Source: Paenibacillus silvestris
GTDB lineage: Bacteria; Bacillota; Bacilli; Paenibacillales; NBRC-103111
DNA length: 64,000 nt
NCBI RefSeq assembly: GCF_009882985.1
Contig: NZ_WTUZ01000022.1
Coordinates: 719,065 to 783,064 of the forward strand
Direction: 5' to 3'
Positions 51,531 to 59,618 of the stretch are shown here, piece by piece. How positions within the stretch are numbered: the stretch's first letter is position 1; every line of letters starts with the position of its first letter. The notes beneath the pieces were generated by a model. It did no database searches. It was not told the DNA's origin and saw nothing but the letters and a program-made list of their open reading frames with translations. A program made the position numbers and the translations under genes.

Positions 51531-52643
51531 TTATGGCCCGGCTGAAGGAGACCTGCCCTGAGCATATTCATCCTCAGGTTTGCGTATCCAGCGCTGGAAA
51601 TAACCTTGTGTATACAGGGCTTTGAGCAGAATGATTAAGACAGGCGAGAGGATGACTCCAGCAACGCCAAATAACGAGAGAGACACGATCATGAAGGCTA
51701 ACGTCGTAAAGGCCGACACGCCTAGGGATTCACCTGTAATTTTAGGTTCCATGATCTGTCTGACAAGGATAACGACAAGCAGCAGCGCGCTTAACCAGAT
51801 TGCAAGTGTTGTCTGACCCACGATAAACAAGTAAATGATCCATGGAATGAACAACGTGGAGACACCCAGCAAGGGCAAAACATCGAAGATGGCCGAGAGC
51901 AGGGAGATAGAAAACGCATTATTGACGTTGAGTAGAAGCAACGCGAAAAAAACGACGACAAACGTTAGGGTAATCAGTTTAAGCTGAGCTTTTACATAAG
52001 AGACAATACCCTTCACGACATTTTCCTTCAGAAAGAAGAAAACGGACTTAAACGTTCTTGGTGTTTTCTCACTGGCAAGGCGTTTCCAAGAGTCAATTTC
52101 GATGCTGAGGAAGTAGGCCAAAATGATTCCGACAATGAAGTTGAACATGAAGGTGGAAAAGGAAGTCAGCGAGGCTACTAAACCGGATAGGAAAGAAATA
52201 ATGAATCTAGATGCATTTCCTGCGAATTGTCCTGCATATTCTTTGGCTTTGATAATGACATCAGGGGGCAATGTTTGGAAACGATCATTTAATTCGCTAA
52301 TCTTATGTATGATTTGGTCATTAAAAACGGCTTGATAATCGTCTACTTTATCGACAAGGCTCATGATCTGGCTTGTGAAAATAACAGCAGCACCTGTCAG
52401 CGCGCCCAAGATAATCAGGACGAAGAGGACCGTCGAGATCGCTGATGCAATCGACTTTCGCATCCCTTTGCGATTCAGAAACCTAGCAAAAGGCTCGATC
52501 ATCATGAAAATGATCAGAGCCAGAAAGATAGGCGTCGCGATGCGGTACAGATAGCTGAACAACAGCATGAAGAGGTAGACGGTTAGAACAATGAGAGCAA
52601 TGTCAAAGGCAGTTCTCCAATATTTCTTGTAAAAAGAAATCAT
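51531..52643 (-). CDS. AI-2E family transporter (YtvI-like)
   Basis: 370 residues with seven to eight membrane helices. The PF01594 pattern is visible: RIATPIFLALIIFMMIEPFA, a helical outer domain (QIMSLVDKVDDYQAVFNDQI) and conserved FDVLPLLGVSTLFIPWIIYL and MEPKITGESLGVSAFTTLAF. Family members export AI-2 or act in Na+/H+ exchange; the exact role is open. GGAGGAAC precedes the ATG. Methionine aminopeptidase lies 25 bases upstream on the same strand. Confidence 0.9.
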   Translation of the reverse strand: MISFYKKYWRTAFDIALIVLTVYLFMLLFSYLYRIATPIFLALIIFMMIEPFARFLNRKGMRKSIASAISTVLFVLIILGALTGAAVIFTSQIMSLVDKVDDYQAVFNDQIIHKISELNDRFQTLPPDVIIKAKEYAGQFAGNASRFIISFLSGLVASLTSFSTFMFNFIVGIILAYFLSIEIDSWKRLASEKTPRTFKSVFFFLKENVVKGIVSYVKAQLKLITLTFVVVFFALLLLNVNNAFSISLLSAIFDVLPLLGVSTLFIPWIIYLFIVGQTTLAIWLSALLLVVILVRQIMEPKITGESLGVSAFTTLAFMIVSLSLFGVAGVILSPVLIILLKALYTQGYFQRWIRKPEDEYAQGRSPSAGP

Positions 52644-52667
52644 GCATGTTCCTCCGGGGCTTTATGT

Positions 52668-53414
52668 TTATTGTTCCGTTAAAATTATTGGTCCTTGGCT
52701 TGTAATGGCAATCGTGTGTTCATATTGGGCAGATAGACTGCCGTCATTGGTTCTTGCTGTCCATCCATCGCTATCTACCTTGGCATGATATTTGCCGACA
52801 TTCAGCATCGGTTCGATGGTGAACACCATACCCTCTTTAATGCGCGGCCCTTTGCCTGCTGGTCCGTAATGCGGAACCTGCGGTTCTTCATGCATCTCGG
52901 CGCCGATTCCGTGTCCGATAAAGTCTCTGACGACGGAGAAACCATGTGATTCTGCGTACACCTGGATCGCATGTGCAACATCGCCGATGCGGTTGCCTGG
53001 GATTGCTTGCTCAATGCCTTTATATAGGGATTCCTTGGTTACTTTAAGCAATTTCTCGGCAGTCGGAGAGATGTTACCAACGGCATAGGACCAAGCGGAA
53101 TCCGCCAACCAACCATCAATCCGAACAACCATATCAATGGTTACGATATCGCCGTCGTTCAAGGCTTCTTTCTTCGGAAACCCGTGGCAGATGACGTCGT
53201 TAACGGATGCGCAAGTGGCGTAAGGGTAGCCGTGATATCCTTTTTGTTCCGGTGTTGCGCCGTGCTTCGCCAAAAAGCCCTCTACGAATTGGTCAATTTC
53301 CCAAGAGGTGATGCCGGGGCGAATCATGGTGGCAATTTCTTTATGGCAATCGGCCAGAATGCGTCCAGCTCTGCCCATCTTTTCAATTTGCTCTTTTGTT
53401 TTAATGATAATCAC
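52668..53414 (-). CDS. map: Methionine aminopeptidase, type I
   Basis: 248 residues. All metal ligands of type I MetAP are visible: Asp in DIVTIDMVVRIDGWLADSAW (two), His in FIGHGIGAEMHEEPQ, Glu in VFTIEPMLNVG and Glu in QYEHTIAIT. It removes the initiator Met. The start is a GTG (53412-53414) with GAGGAG ten bases before it. This copy is not in the ribosomal-protein operon, so it is probably a second, accessory MetAP. Confidence 0.96.
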   Translation of the reverse strand: MIIIKTKEQIEKMGRAGRILADCHKEIATMIRPGITSWEIDQFVEGFLAKHGATPEQKGYHGYPYATCASVNDVICHGFPKKEALNDGDIVTIDMVVRIDGWLADSAWSYAVGNISPTAEKLLKVTKESLYKGIEQAIPGNRIGDVAHAIQVYAESHGFSVVRDFIGHGIGAEMHEEPQVPHYGPAGKGPRIKEGMVFTIEPMLNVGKYHAKVDSDGWTARTNDGSLSAQYEHTIAITSQGPIILTEQ

Positions 53415-53446
53415 GTAAGTCCAACTCCTCAGCTGTTATTCAATCA

Positions 53447-53806
53447 TTATGTCCACTTTGCAGACCATAGCTTCATTTCTTTTAATATTTGATGCAAATC
53501 CTGGCCTTTAGGTGTCAAAGTATACTCAACAGTAACAGGGACAGTAGGGTATGCCATCCGCTCCAAAACACCGTGATCCTCGAGATGACGGAGAATATCG
53601 GTTAGAGATTTAGGGCTGATTCCAGTCACTTGACGCTGTAGTTCGCCGAAACGCTTCGTACCGCAAAAGAGTTCCCGAAGAACGAGAAATGCCCATTTCC
53701 CACCGATTACTTCCAGTGTGCGTTCTATAGAGCATTCAATTTCTTTCGGTACTTTAGGGACATAGTTGCTGAGTGGGGCGACTTTTTCATTTTCAAGAGT
53801 TGACAT
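53447..53806 (-). CDS. HxlR family transcriptional regulator
   Basis: 119 residues with the HxlR winged helix: VIGGKWAFLVLRELFCGTKR, FGELQRQVTGISPKSLTDIL and the wing YPTVPVTVEYTLTPKGQDLH. One Cys in RELFCGTKRF lies where redox- or aldehyde-sensing HxlR proteins (HypR, YodB) have theirs, so thiol-based sensing is possible. It precedes map on the same strand by 33 bases but its target is unknown. Confidence 0.9.
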   Translation of the reverse strand: MSTLENEKVAPLSNYVPKVPKEIECSIERTLEVIGGKWAFLVLRELFCGTKRFGELQRQVTGISPKSLTDILRHLEDHGVLERMAYPTVPVTVEYTLTPKGQDLHQILKEMKLWSAKWT

Positions 53807-53992
53807 TCAGAAACGCGTCCTTTCCATTTTTGGAATGTACATAACTATCCATGAAGTAAGTAAGTTACCAACTTGTATTTAGGGTAAAATAGTTTCACTA
53901 CTATGTATTTTAAAGTTCGTGAAGCCAATTAGCAAGAGTAAGGCTTTATTGTGAAGATTGTAAATCCCTTTCAAGACAGTCATGGACAAAGG

Positions 53993-54021
53993 TTGATTTC
54001 GCGTCTTAGATTCTTTACAAT
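53993..54021 (+). promoter_or_regulatory. Sigma-A promoter of the HesB-like operon
   Basis: TTGATT (53993-53998), 17-base spacer, TACAAT (54016-54021). Confidence 0.7.
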
Positions 54022-54057
54022 AAGAAATAAAATTATTGTTTCAGGAGATGTGTACAT

Positions 54058-54360
54058 ATGAACGTCAAAATTTCCCGTAATGCTGCGAAAGTACTTCAAT
54101 TGGAACTTACAAAAGAAGAAAACAAAGGTCTGTTGGTTCGTGTACAAGTGACTCATAAGCATGGTGACCATGCTCACTATGGCTTGGGTCTTGACGATAA
54201 ATCAGATAATGACGTCGTTGTAAGCACTGATAAAGGCATAGATGTTTTGTTGGATCAAAGTGAACCATTGCTTGATGGTATCCGTATTGATTACTTCTAC
54301 ACACCAGAAGAAGGTTTCATGATTACGAACCCAAGCAAGGGGAACACCGGAGATCACTAA
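54058..54360 (+). CDS. HesB/IscA-like protein without cysteines
   Basis: 100 residues with the shape of A-type Fe-S carriers: ISRNAAKVLQLELTKEENKG, LLVRVQVT, then DVVVSTDKGIDVLLDQSEPL and GIRIDYFYTPEEGFMITNPS. True carriers have three Cys; here there is none. The first Cys position is taken by a histidine cluster (THKHGDHAHYG: His33, 35, 38, 40), and the C-terminal CxCG by NPSKGNTGDH. Its stop shares one base with the next gene (TAATG). It may bind another metal or be a structural relative only. Confidence 0.75.
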   Translation: MNVKISRNAAKVLQLELTKEENKGLLVRVQVTHKHGDHAHYGLGLDDKSDNDVVVSTDKGIDVLLDQSEPLLDGIRIDYFYTPEEGFMITNPSKGNTGDH

Positions 54361-54581
54361 TGCGTAATGATATTCGCATTTGTGATAAATGCAAACATAT
54401 GAAAGTGAAATCTGCACTTTCAAAAATTAATGCTATTGCACCTGATGCTGAAGTCAAAATTGCCTGCAAATCCTATTGCGGTCCTTGCTCTCGTTTTGCT
54501 TTTATATTCATTAATGGCCGCTATGTGACAGGAGCAACAGAAGACGAAGCAATCGAAAAGGCTAAAAAATACGTGAAATGA
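54360..54581 (+). CDS. DUF1450 family protein with five cysteines
   Basis: 73 residues. Two Cys clusters stand out: ICDKCKH (Cys8, 11) and ACKSYCGPCSRFAFIFINGR (Cys36, 40, 43). The second is the DUF1450 (YuzB-like) motif. NGRYVTGATEDEAIEKAKKY closes a thioredoxin-like or ferredoxin-like small fold. It is translationally coupled to the cysteine-free HesB-like gene, so the pair may share a metal or cluster. A strong terminator follows. Confidence 0.82.
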   Translation: MRNDIRICDKCKHMKVKSALSKINAIAPDAEVKIACKSYCGPCSRFAFIFINGRYVTGATEDEAIEKAKKYVK

Positions 54582-54622
54582 AAAGAACCGTCTAGGCGAT
54601 CAAAGCCTTGACGGTTCTTTTT
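54581..54622. terminator. Bidirectional terminator
   Basis: AAAAGAACCGTCTAGGC / GCCTTGACGGTTCTTTTT between the convergent DUF1450 and glutathione peroxidase genes. Confidence 0.93.
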
Positions 54623-54625
54623 AGA

Positions 54626-55120
54626 TTAAACCTGTACGGTGGAATTCGCTAGCAACTTACGAATTTGACTTTCAATTTTGCGTGGCGTTGTAGTGGGTGA
54701 GAATCTTTTAATAACGTTGCCGTCTTGATCGACTAGAAATTTAGTGAAATTCCATTTGATGCTGGCGCCTAGAAGACCGGAAGCCTGCTGCTTCAAGTAG
54801 CGATAAAGTGGATGTGTGTCAGCGCCGTTGACATCAATCTTGGAGAACAAAGGGAAGTTCACACCAAAGTTGATTTGGCATGCCTGTTCAACCTCTGCGT
54901 CGTTGCCAGGCTCTTGATCTTTGAATTGGTTGCACGGGAAGCCTAACACGTTAAAACCCTGATCTTTATATGTGTCATGAAGCTCTTGTAGTCCCTTAAA
55001 TTGAGGAGCGAATCCGCATTTGGTTGCCGTATTTACAATGAGCAGCACTTGTCCTTTATAGTCTGCAAGGGACTTATCTTCACCGCGGATCGTCCGGGCA
55101 GAAAATTGATGAACGGTCAA
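54626..55120 (-). CDS. Glutathione peroxidase family thiol peroxidase
   Basis: 164 residues, the usual length. The peroxidatic residue is Cys35 (NTATKCGFAPQF), not selenocysteine; LGFPCNQFKDQEPG has the second conserved Cys and Gln; KWNFTKFLVDQDG supplies the Trp/Asn. Bacillales members (BsaA type) probably use thioredoxin or bacillithiol rather than glutathione. The frame opens at 55168, but a TTG at 55120 with AGGTGA five bases upstream fits homologues. Confidence 0.93.
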   Translation of the reverse strand: MTVHQFSARTIRGEDKSLADYKGQVLLIVNTATKCGFAPQFKGLQELHDTYKDQGFNVLGFPCNQFKDQEPGNDAEVEQACQINFGVNFPLFSKIDVNGADTHPLYRYLKQQASGLLGASIKWNFTKFLVDQDGNVIKRFSPTTTPRKIESQIRKLLANSTVQV

Positions 55121-55203
55121 AAGGATCACCTTTTTCACAATTATTTTATACAATTTAATTTTACACAAATTTTATCGGTTTGGGAAGCGAATATTTATAG
55201 GGC

Positions 55204-55244
55204 AAAAACCTGGATAGAGCCATGCTCGAACATCCAGGTTTATT
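55204..55244 (-). terminator. Terminator of the TIGR01777 gene
   Basis: AAACCTGGAT / ATCCAGGTTT; read on the minus strand the stem overlaps the 3' end of the gene and runs into TTTTTGCC. Confidence 0.75.
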
Positions 55245-56130
55245 TGTTCACGATATCCGCTAGCGCATCGTCAACGTCGTTATATGTAAAGGTAAAGCCA
55301 TGCTGAAGCAGGACGTGCGGCAGTACTTTCTGGCCATCCAGAAGCAGTGTGGACAATTCTCCGAAAGCAAGCTTCATGATAAAAGCAGGGAGAGGGAACA
55401 GATTCGGTCTGTGCATCGCTTTGGCGAGCTGCGCTCCGAACTGCTTGTTCGTAACGGGATTCGGCGCTGTGGCATTGACAGGTCCGCTGATTTCTTCGTT
55501 TTGCAGGCAGAAATCGATCAGCCTCACCATGTCTTCTATATGAATCCAGGATAGCCATTGTTTGCCGCTGCCGATAGGGCCGCCAACGCCAAGTTTATAC
55601 GGGAGGGCCATTTTCGGAAATGCTCCCTCTTTCCCATCGAGCACAAGACCAACGCGAATTTTTACGATTCGGGGGACTTTGATTTGATCTGCCGCCTCTT
55701 CCCATTCCACCACAACACTAGATAAGAAATCCATCGAATGGTGGGGGCTGCGTTCATCGAAAGTTGCTGTCTCTGATGTGCCATAAATGGACATGCCAGA
55801 AGCGTTAACGACGATTTTAGGTTTCTTGTCTAATCGTTCTACCAGTTGTCCAACTTGCTGTGCCGCTTTAATACGGGATTCTAAGATGCGCTGCTTAGCA
55901 GCAGCCGTCCAGCGCTGATTAATCGATTCACCTGCCAAATTAATAACGGCATCCAGGCCTTCAAGCTTCTCAGGCTCATCTTGCAGTTCTTCCCAGGTTA
56001 TCGTGCGTGCACCTTGTACAACGGCTCGGGATGAGCGTGAAATCGTAATCAGATCATGGCCCTGCTGATGGAAATGGGCAATTAAACGTCTTCCAATAAA
56101 GCCGCTGCCACCGGTTACCGCTATTTTCAT
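55240..56130 (-). CDS. TIGR01777 family epimerase (SDR39U1/YfhF-like)
   Basis: 296 residues. An extended SDR fold with GGSGFIGRRLIAHFHQQGHD, NLAGESINQRWTAAAKQRIL and the C-terminal DUF1731 (LPAFIMKLAFGELSTLLLDG QKVLP-type segment). It binds NAD(P); the substrate is unknown. The E. coli relative YfcH and Bacillus YfhF are uncharacterised. The gene is alone. Confidence 0.9.
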   Translation of the reverse strand: MKIAVTGGSGFIGRRLIAHFHQQGHDLITISRSSRAVVQGARTITWEELQDEPEKLEGLDAVINLAGESINQRWTAAAKQRILESRIKAAQQVGQLVERLDKKPKIVVNASGMSIYGTSETATFDERSPHHSMDFLSSVVVEWEEAADQIKVPRIVKIRVGLVLDGKEGAFPKMALPYKLGVGGPIGSGKQWLSWIHIEDMVRLIDFCLQNEEISGPVNATAPNPVTNKQFGAQLAKAMHRPNLFPLPAFIMKLAFGELSTLLLDGQKVLPHVLLQHGFTFTYNDVDDALADIVNK

Positions 56131-56249
56131 GATTGAACACCTCCGTTTGAATGAAATTTACAAATTTTACATATTGACTTAATGCTGTGTAAATTATTCT
56201 CCATTACTCTTTTAAAGATGTATCTATGGAAGAGGAGATGGAACTTACT

Positions 56250-57635
56250 ATGAAAACAACATTCAAAATGATCGCTGGTTCAGCGCTGGCTGCCCTTCTG
56301 CTGATGCAATCCAGTGCTTTGGCCGCTGAAGAAAGACTGCCTTTGCGCAGTCAACTTGAAGCGACAGGAGCTTCAGTGACTTGGGAAGTAAGCACGAATA
56401 CAGCATTATTTACGTTGAAAAATGGCGTGAAAGGTTCCGTTACCGTCGGAAAGAAAGAGTATGTACTAGGCGGAAAAAGCGGGAAGCTGAGCAACGAAGT
56501 GGTGAATGTAGAAGGCAGTCTGATGGTGTCCGCTGAACTCTTCCAGGCTGTAAAGGAATCTGATGCGCAAGGAGAAACAAAGCCGGCGGCACCTACTAGT
56601 GTGCAAGTTCAGGCTGATGCGGAAACAGGCGTTGTGGAATCTAGCAGCGACGCGGCTGATGATCCTGCCGTATGGGTGCATCCGAGCGATGCGTCGAAAA
56701 GCAAAATCATTGCCACGAATAAAGGTGGCGGCGTGCTTGTTTACGACTTGGACGGGAAGCAGGTTCAGTCCTATACCATTGGCAAAATGAACAATATTGA
56801 CGTTCGTTATGGGCTTCCGCTTGGCGGTGCAAAAGTCGATATCGTAGCGGCTACGAATCGGACAACCAACACAGTCGACGTGTTTTCCATTAATCCGGAA
56901 ACGGGCGCGTTAACGAACATTGTAGATAAGCCTATCCACTCCGATATGGGAGAGGTTTATGGTTTTAGTTTATATCACTCCACACGTACGGACAAGTTCT
57001 ATGCACTCGTTCTGGGCAAAAATGGTGAATTTGAGCAATATGAGTTAAAAGATAACGGCAGCGGCAAAGTTGAAGGCAAAAAAGTTCGCGATTACAAATT
57101 CAAAACGCAGGCAGAAGGCTTGGTAGCAGATGATGAGTATGGTGTCATGTACTTAGCTGAAGAAGACGTGGCTATCTGGAAAATGAACGCAGAACCAGAT
57201 GGCGGCAATGACGTGGTCAAGCTCGCTGAAGTGGATAATAAAACGTTAACTGCTGATATTGAAGGCCTAACGATCTATTATACGGCAGATGGCAAAGGAT
57301 ATTTACTCGCTTCAAGCCAAGGCAGCAGCACTTATGCGGTCTATAACCGTACAGGTAAAAATGAATACTTGGGCAGCTTCGCTGTAACTGACGGAGCTCA
57401 AGTAGACGGTACTTCGGGAACGGACGGCATTGATGTGATTGGATTAAGCTTGGGTGCCAAATATCCCAATGGATTGTTTGTCACACAGGACGATGAGAAT
57501 TTCGAAAAAACAGAGAAATTGAATCAGAATTTTAAAATGGTGAGCTGGGACAAAATCGCCAAAGCGTTCGCAGAACCATTGACAATCGATACCTCAGTCA
57601 ATCCGCGCAATTTCGTGAAACGCGAAGTTAAATAA
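56250..57635 (+). CDS. Beta-propeller phytase with an N-terminal stalk domain
   Basis: 461 residues, secreted: a signal peptide (MKTTFKMIAGSALAALLLMQ, cut near ALA-AEE). Residues 28-100 (RLPLRSQLEATGASVTWEVS; VEGSLMVSAELFQAV) match the copper-amine-oxidase N-terminal-like stalk domain of Paenibacillus surface proteins. The propeller shows DAADDPAVWVHPSDASKSKI, MNNIDVRYGLPLGG and AEGLVADDEYGVMYLAEEDV, the calcium- and phosphate-binding motifs of 3-phytases. It releases phosphate from phytate outside the cell. ATG 56250 gives a clean signal peptide. No Pho box was identified. Confidence 0.94.
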   Translation: MKTTFKMIAGSALAALLLMQSSALAAEERLPLRSQLEATGASVTWEVSTNTALFTLKNGVKGSVTVGKKEYVLGGKSGKLSNEVVNVEGSLMVSAELFQAVKESDAQGETKPAAPTSVQVQADAETGVVESSSDAADDPAVWVHPSDASKSKIIATNKGGGVLVYDLDGKQVQSYTIGKMNNIDVRYGLPLGGAKVDIVAATNRTTNTVDVFSINPETGALTNIVDKPIHSDMGEVYGFSLYHSTRTDKFYALVLGKNGEFEQYELKDNGSGKVEGKKVRDYKFKTQAEGLVADDEYGVMYLAEEDVAIWKMNAEPDGGNDVVKLAEVDNKTLTADIEGLTIYYTADGKGYLLASSQGSSTYAVYNRTGKNEYLGSFAVTDGAQVDGTSGTDGIDVIGLSLGAKYPNGLFVTQDDENFEKTEKLNQNFKMVSWDKIAKAFAEPLTIDTSVNPRNFVKREVK

Positions 57636-57647
57636 AAAATTGAACGA

Positions 57648-57682
57648 AAGGGCTGCTCACATTGGGTGAGGCAGCTCTTTTT
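57648..57682 (+). terminator. Terminator of the phytase gene
   Basis: AAGGGCTGCTCAC / GTGAGGCAGCTCTTTTT. Confidence 0.85.
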
Positions 57683-57735
57683 GCATTGACAAGAAATAGC
57701 AAACAAATGGTATATTGGAAATAGGAGGGATGCCT

Positions 57736-58734
57736 ATGTTTCGTTTTTTATTTGGAAAGTCATCTAAACCGCCTAAGCGCAGTCGACCTGGTAAAGCTAA
57801 GCCAGTCTATCGGGCCTCGGAATTGCCACATGGTTTAGGGTTGCTTCAAGGTATTCCGTTAGATCGTATTGTCGCTAAGCTGAACAGTTCAATTCCAACA
57901 GACTATGCTGAAAGAATTCAATATCGGGTGAAAACCGAACATCCACGTATAACAGACGACGAATATGCTTGCAAATGGTTCGAATTACAGCGTTATTTTG
58001 TCATGAGCCTAGTAATGAAATCAACACCGATGTTTAGCAGTGAAATCGATGACTTGTGGCACGAAATGTTGATGTTCACAAGGGAATATCAGCGTTTTGG
58101 CGAACAATTTGCTGGAGGCGTCATCCATCATTCTCCAGAACGTGAACCCAAGCAGATGCCTGGAGAACGCGCTTGGTTTGACTGGGTGTATGCTCACCTG
58201 TTCGAGTTTGCGCCGAGCAGCAAGCGCTGCTGGAATGGATTTTTCCGGAATGCGCTTGATCCTGAACGTACAGAGCTGCTTCGTGAAGGCAATGTAGATG
58301 CGATCTCTAGCAGCTTGTTCAATATGGATCAAGCAGGCCGATATCCCGAGGTGGCAGAGACCATTCGCCTCTTAGTTGAGCAAGCCATTCTTGAAGCGCA
58401 GAAGGCCGCAAACAGCCGCCAGTTCAAGGATACAGGCTGGGATTATTCAACAGCAAATCCGAACTCAATGCTCTATCTGGCAGGTGCTATGATGTTCTTC
58501 TCCATCCAAAGTCCACACAGTTATGCCAGCGATATGAATGCTAATTTCCCGGAGAATACCCCAGAAGACCCGCGTGATAAGCATAGCAGCTGTTCTTCCT
58601 CTGGTTGTGGAACGATTGGAGGAAACAGTGATAACTCCGGAGATCAGGGGGGAGGCAGTTCCTGCTCGTCCAGCTCATCTTGCTCATCAGGCTCATCTAG
58701 TTCAAGTTGCGGGTCCAGTTGTGGTTCAAGTTAG
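57736..58734 (+). CDS. GRDP-like (DUF1399-like) protein with a Ser/Cys-rich tail
   Basis: 332 residues. The middle reads FSSEIDDLWHEMLMFTREYQ then RFGEQFAGGVIHHSPERE, the pattern of glycine-rich domain proteins (WH...HMLF..EY...C...G...HHxP). The last 60 residues are low-complexity Ser, Cys and Gly (SSCSSSGCGTIGG; CSSGSSSSSCGSSCGSS) with ten cysteines. No signal peptide or membrane segment. Function is unknown; the tail could bind metal or cross-link. ATG 57736 has AGGAGGG six bases upstream. Confidence 0.72.
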   Translation: MFRFLFGKSSKPPKRSRPGKAKPVYRASELPHGLGLLQGIPLDRIVAKLNSSIPTDYAERIQYRVKTEHPRITDDEYACKWFELQRYFVMSLVMKSTPMFSSEIDDLWHEMLMFTREYQRFGEQFAGGVIHHSPEREPKQMPGERAWFDWVYAHLFEFAPSSKRCWNGFFRNALDPERTELLREGNVDAISSSLFNMDQAGRYPEVAETIRLLVEQAILEAQKAANSRQFKDTGWDYSTANPNSMLYLAGAMMFFSIQSPHSYASDMNANFPENTPEDPRDKHSSCSSSGCGTIGGNSDNSGDQGGGSSCSSSSSCSSGSSSSSCGSSCGSS

Positions 58735-58741
58735 TGGTCAG

Positions 58742-58778
58742 AAGCACTTTCCTGGGAGATCTCAGGGAAGTGTTTTTT
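58742..58778 (+). terminator. Terminator of the GRDP-like gene
   Basis: AAGCACTTTCCTG / CAGGGAAGTGTTTTTT. Confidence 0.88.
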
Positions 58779-58860
58779 GTATGAGAGGGCATGCTAAAAT
58801 TTAGACTAGAAAAATTCAGATGCCATATGCTATACTTTTTTTCAAACGGGAGATGATCAG

Positions 58861-59562
58861 ATGAATTCTAAAATGTCCTTCCAGCCGCTGAACCGCCCAA
58901 AGTTGGTAGACGATGTAGTGAATCAGCTGCAGAAGAAAATTTCAGAAGGTGAAATTAAACCTGGCGACAAGATTCCGACGGAGCCGGAGTTGATGCAGCA
59001 GTTCGCTGTGGGTCGTTCAACGATCCGCGAAGCGGTCCGTGTCCTTGTGCATGCTGGTTTGCTTGAGAAGAAGCAGGGCTTTGGCACCTTTTTAAAGGCA
59101 CAGTCAGCTGTGCAGGAACCGCTTGACCACAGGCTGCGCAGAGCGCAGATTCTAGAGGTTTACGAGGTTAGAAGGATGCTGGAGCTGGAGATTTCTCGAT
59201 TGGCTGCTGAGCGCCGCGATGACAATGATCTTGAGCAGATGCGAAGCGCGCTCGATCAACGTTTTGAGGCATTGGAGAAAGGTGACACGGATACATATTT
59301 GCGTTTTGACGTGAAGTTCCATCTATCTATTGCTATCGCCAGCAAAAATAGTGTTGTCATCGACCTGTATCGTTCGTTCACATCGGCGCTTCTCGAAGCC
59401 TCCCAGAAATTGATCGTGACAATGCAAGATCCGCATCATCTGTTTCATGAGAATATGTACTTAGCTATCAAAGACAGGGATGTCGCAGCAGCTGAATTTT
59501 GGACCATGAAGAATCTAGATGAAACGGTCACACAGCTTAAACAATTTGTAAACCAGGAGTAG
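58861..59562 (+). CDS. GntR family (FadR type) regulator
   Basis: 233 residues. The N-terminal GntR winged helix is KPGDKIPTEPELMQQFAVGR then STIREAVRVLVHAGLLEKKQ; the C-terminal FCD domain (EVYEVRRMLELEISRLAAER; FDVKFHLSIAIASKNSVVID; HHLFHENMYLAI) has the metal-binding Asp/His set. It likely senses an organic acid. It is the first of three same-strand genes (Fsr-type pump, ABC ATPase). Confidence 0.92.
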   Translation: MNSKMSFQPLNRPKLVDDVVNQLQKKISEGEIKPGDKIPTEPELMQQFAVGRSTIREAVRVLVHAGLLEKKQGFGTFLKAQSAVQEPLDHRLRRAQILEVYEVRRMLELEISRLAAERRDDNDLEQMRSALDQRFEALEKGDTDTYLRFDVKFHLSIAIASKNSVVIDLYRSFTSALLEASQKLIVTMQDPHHLFHENMYLAIKDRDVAAAEFWTMKNLDETVTQLKQFVNQE

Positions 59563-59618
59563 TTTCACTCTCCTATATTTTTAAACATCAGATGATATGA
59601 TGAAAGGGGTTAGTTGCC

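Noticed and set aside
53447..54581. HxlR regulator controlling the divergent HesB-like operon
   Set aside because: The genes are divergent with a 250-base spacer, but no shared palindrome was found, so no link is claimed.
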